Shown: in pieces, positions 15,126 to 16,274 of the stretch
How positions within the stretch are numbered: position 1 is the stretch's first letter
How the letters are laid out: every line of letters begins with the position of its first letter
DNA from: Planctomycetes bacterium UBA2386
Lineage (GTDB): Bacteria > Planctomycetota > UBA1135 > UBA2386
Assembly: GCA_002343845.1 (NCBI GenBank)
Contig: DDSQ01000014.1
Span: forward strand, 1-16,274
DNA: 16,274 bases
Direction of reading: 5' to 3'
Translations under genes and position numbers: made by a program
Notes under the pieces: generated by a model
Told to the model about the DNA's origin: nothing
The model's database searches: none
The model's input: only the letters and a program-made list of their open reading frames with translations

Positions 15126-15224
15126 GGCGCGCGTGTTACCCGATCACGCGCGGCGAGGCCACGAACTGGTGCCAGGGCCGGGGGTCGGCCGCAGCAGTTC
15201 GCGCCGGGGGAACCCGAGGGTCGG

Positions 15225-16274
15225 CTACAGCGGCAGCGCCGCGAGCGCTTCCGCCGCGAACGTCGCCGGGTCGACCTGCGTCCACACGCGCGCCACCCTG
15301 CCTTCGGTGTCGATCAGCACGGCGATGCGCCGCGCGAAACGTGCGCTCGCGTCGTCGGCGGCGCCGCACGCGATCGAGAGCTTGCGGTCGACGTCGCAGA
15401 GCAGCGGGAACGGGAAGCGGTGCTGCTGCTGGAACGCCGCGTTGGCGGCCTGGTCGTCGACGGACACGCCGAGCACGATCGTGCCGCGATCCATGAAGTC
15501 GGCGAAGCGATCGCGCAGACCGCAGCCCTGCGCCGTGCATCCGGGCGTGCTCGCCCGCGGGTAGAACCACAGCAGCACGTGCTTGCCGCGGTAGTCGCGC
15601 AGTTCGCGCACGGTGCCGGTCTCGTCGGCGATCGCGAAGTCGGGAGCCGCGTCGCCGCGCTGCAGTTTGGCGGCCGGGGCGGTCGCGTTCGCCGGCGTGC
15701 GGGTCCGCACCGGCGCACGCGCCGCGCTGCCGTTCTCGGCCTTCGCGGCGTCACTGCCGTTCGCCGCCGGCTCCGCGGCCGGTGCTTCGGGGGCCGGTGC
15801 TGGAGCTGGGGCCGGCGCCGGTGGTGGCGGCTTCACGTGCGCGTCGATGTAGCTCGGGGCGAACGGCAGCTTCTCGGCGTCGCGTTCGTGGAACGGCACG
15901 CCTTCGGTCATCCACGCCGGCGCGGGCTCCTTCTTCAGGTGGTGCGCGAAGTACTCCGCCATGCGCCGCGTCCAGTCCTTCATGTTGGCGCGGTTGCGCA
16001 GCCCGTGGCCCTCGCCGTTGTAGTTGAACAGGTAGCTCTCCTTGCCGAGCCGCCGCAGCGCCGTGAAGTACTCGATGCCCTGCGTCCACGGCACGGCGCC
16101 GTCCTGGTCGTTGTGCAGGATCAGCACCGGCGTCTTCACCTTGTCCGCGAAGTGGATCGGCGAGTTCTCCTGGTAGCGCAGCGGGTACTGCCACGGCGTG
16201 CCGCCGATGCGCGACTGCGTCATCTCGTACTGGAACTGCCGCGACATCCCCGACTCGTAGCGGATGCCGCCGTA
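15225..16274 (-). CDS. S9 peptidase C-terminus fused to a PrxQ/BCP-type peroxiredoxin (5' cut by window edge)
   Basis: One open frame of 349 visible residues with no internal stop; the start lies beyond the window. The first 125 or so are the end of a prolyl-oligopeptidase-type hydrolase. The catalytic Asp is in HNDQDGAVPW (codon near 16102) and the His in NGEGHG (near 16006); PAWMTEGVP is typical of the S9 subgroup. A Pro/Ala-rich linker of about 60 residues follows (about 15657-15833). The last 145 residues are a complete peroxiredoxin: DAAPDFAIADE, FYPRASTPGCTAQGCGLRD with peroxidatic Cys (codon 15537-15539) and resolving Cys five residues on (15522-15524), the CP-x4-CR spacing of PrxQ/BCP. 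Peroxiredoxins of this class reduce peroxides with thioredoxin. The nucleophilic Ser and any signal peptide lie outside the window. The fusion appears real because frame and codon bias continue through the linker. Confidence 0.88.
   Translation of the reverse strand, partial: YGGIRYESGMSRQFQYEMTQSRIGGTPWQYPLRYQENSPIHFADKVKTPVLILHNDQDGAVPWTQGIEYFTALRRLGKESYLFNYNGEGHGLRNRANMKDWTRRMAEYFAHHLKKEPAPAWMTEGVPFHERDAEKLPFAPSYIDAHVKPPPPAPAPAPAPAPEAPAAEPAANGSDAAKAENGSAARAPVRTRTPANATAPAAKLQRGDAAPDFAIADETGTVRELRDYRGKHVLLWFYPRASTPGCTAQGCGLRDRFADFMDRGTIVLGVSVDDQAANAAFQQQHRFPFPLLCDVDRKLSIACGAADDASARFARRIAVLIDTEGRVARVWTQVDPATFAAEALAALPL

Noticed and set aside
15126..15160. TAACAC as a -10 box for cyclophilin, about 9 bases before its ATG
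   Set aside because: Only 3 of 6 bases match, and no acceptable -35 box lies 16-18 bp upstream.
15182..15225. GGGTCGGC repeated 36 bp apart before the cyclophilin gene
   Set aside because: Only 8 bases are exact, and the second copy runs into the stop codon of the peroxiredoxin gene. Probably chance in GC-rich sequence.

Overview
The window is very GC-rich and densely coding. Its longest intergenic gap is about 100 bp, so no stretch over 300 bases lacks a gene. It looks like the chromosome of a planctomycete, probably a marine or uncultured 'Poly30/Pla'-type lineage. The signs are: a large secreted protein whose C-terminal domain resembles one shared by many secreted proteins of that group; an ECF sigma factor beside an FHA protein; a eukaryote-like cyclophilin; several secreted S9/S15 peptidases; and almost no Shine-Dalgarno sequences. 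This assignment is inference from gene content; no rRNA or marker gene is present.

Layout. Plus strand: the 3' end of a fused isobutyryl-CoA mutase gene (icmF-like, 1-540), then a 774-residue secreted protein (629-2953). Everything from 2988 to the right edge is on the minus strand. In order of transcription (right to left) it reads: the end of a secreted S9 peptidase fused to a PrxQ-type peroxiredoxin (16274-15225, cut by the window edge); a plant-type divergent-loop cyclophilin (15125-14607); a GT-C-like membrane protein (14581-13583); a secreted S9 peptidase (13526-11457) overlapping an ankyrin-repeat protein by ATGA (11460-10714); a VOC, ArsR, AHSA1 set with overlapping genes (10682-9384); a SnoaL-like protein (9317-8919); a YdjM/DUF457 membrane hydrolase (8905-7901); a secreted Xaa-Pro dipeptidyl-peptidase-like S15 enzyme (7840-5981); an FHA protein with a type VI secretion-like C-terminus (5949-3742); and an ECF sigma factor (3671-2988).

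How the genes may work together. Three secreted or probably secreted serine peptidases suggest a protein-scavenging cell. The VOC-ArsR-AHSA1 genes are a compact, probably self-regulated unit. Their start carries a clear sigma70-type promoter (TTGACA, 17 bp, TAAACT) with a 26-bp inverted repeat across it, and the predicted start site falls on the ATG, so the message is probably leaderless. The FHA and sigma genes may form a phospho-signalling and transcription pair, but no kinase or anti-sigma factor is visible.

Most interesting points: the S9-peroxiredoxin fusion; the cyclophilin carrying every hallmark of plant redox-regulated divergent-loop cyclophilins; the leaderless promoter/operator embedded in the stop codon of the upstream gene; and an FHA protein with a TagH/Fha1-like tail and no type VI genes in view. 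No tRNA, rRNA, CRISPR array, insertion sequence or attachment site was found.
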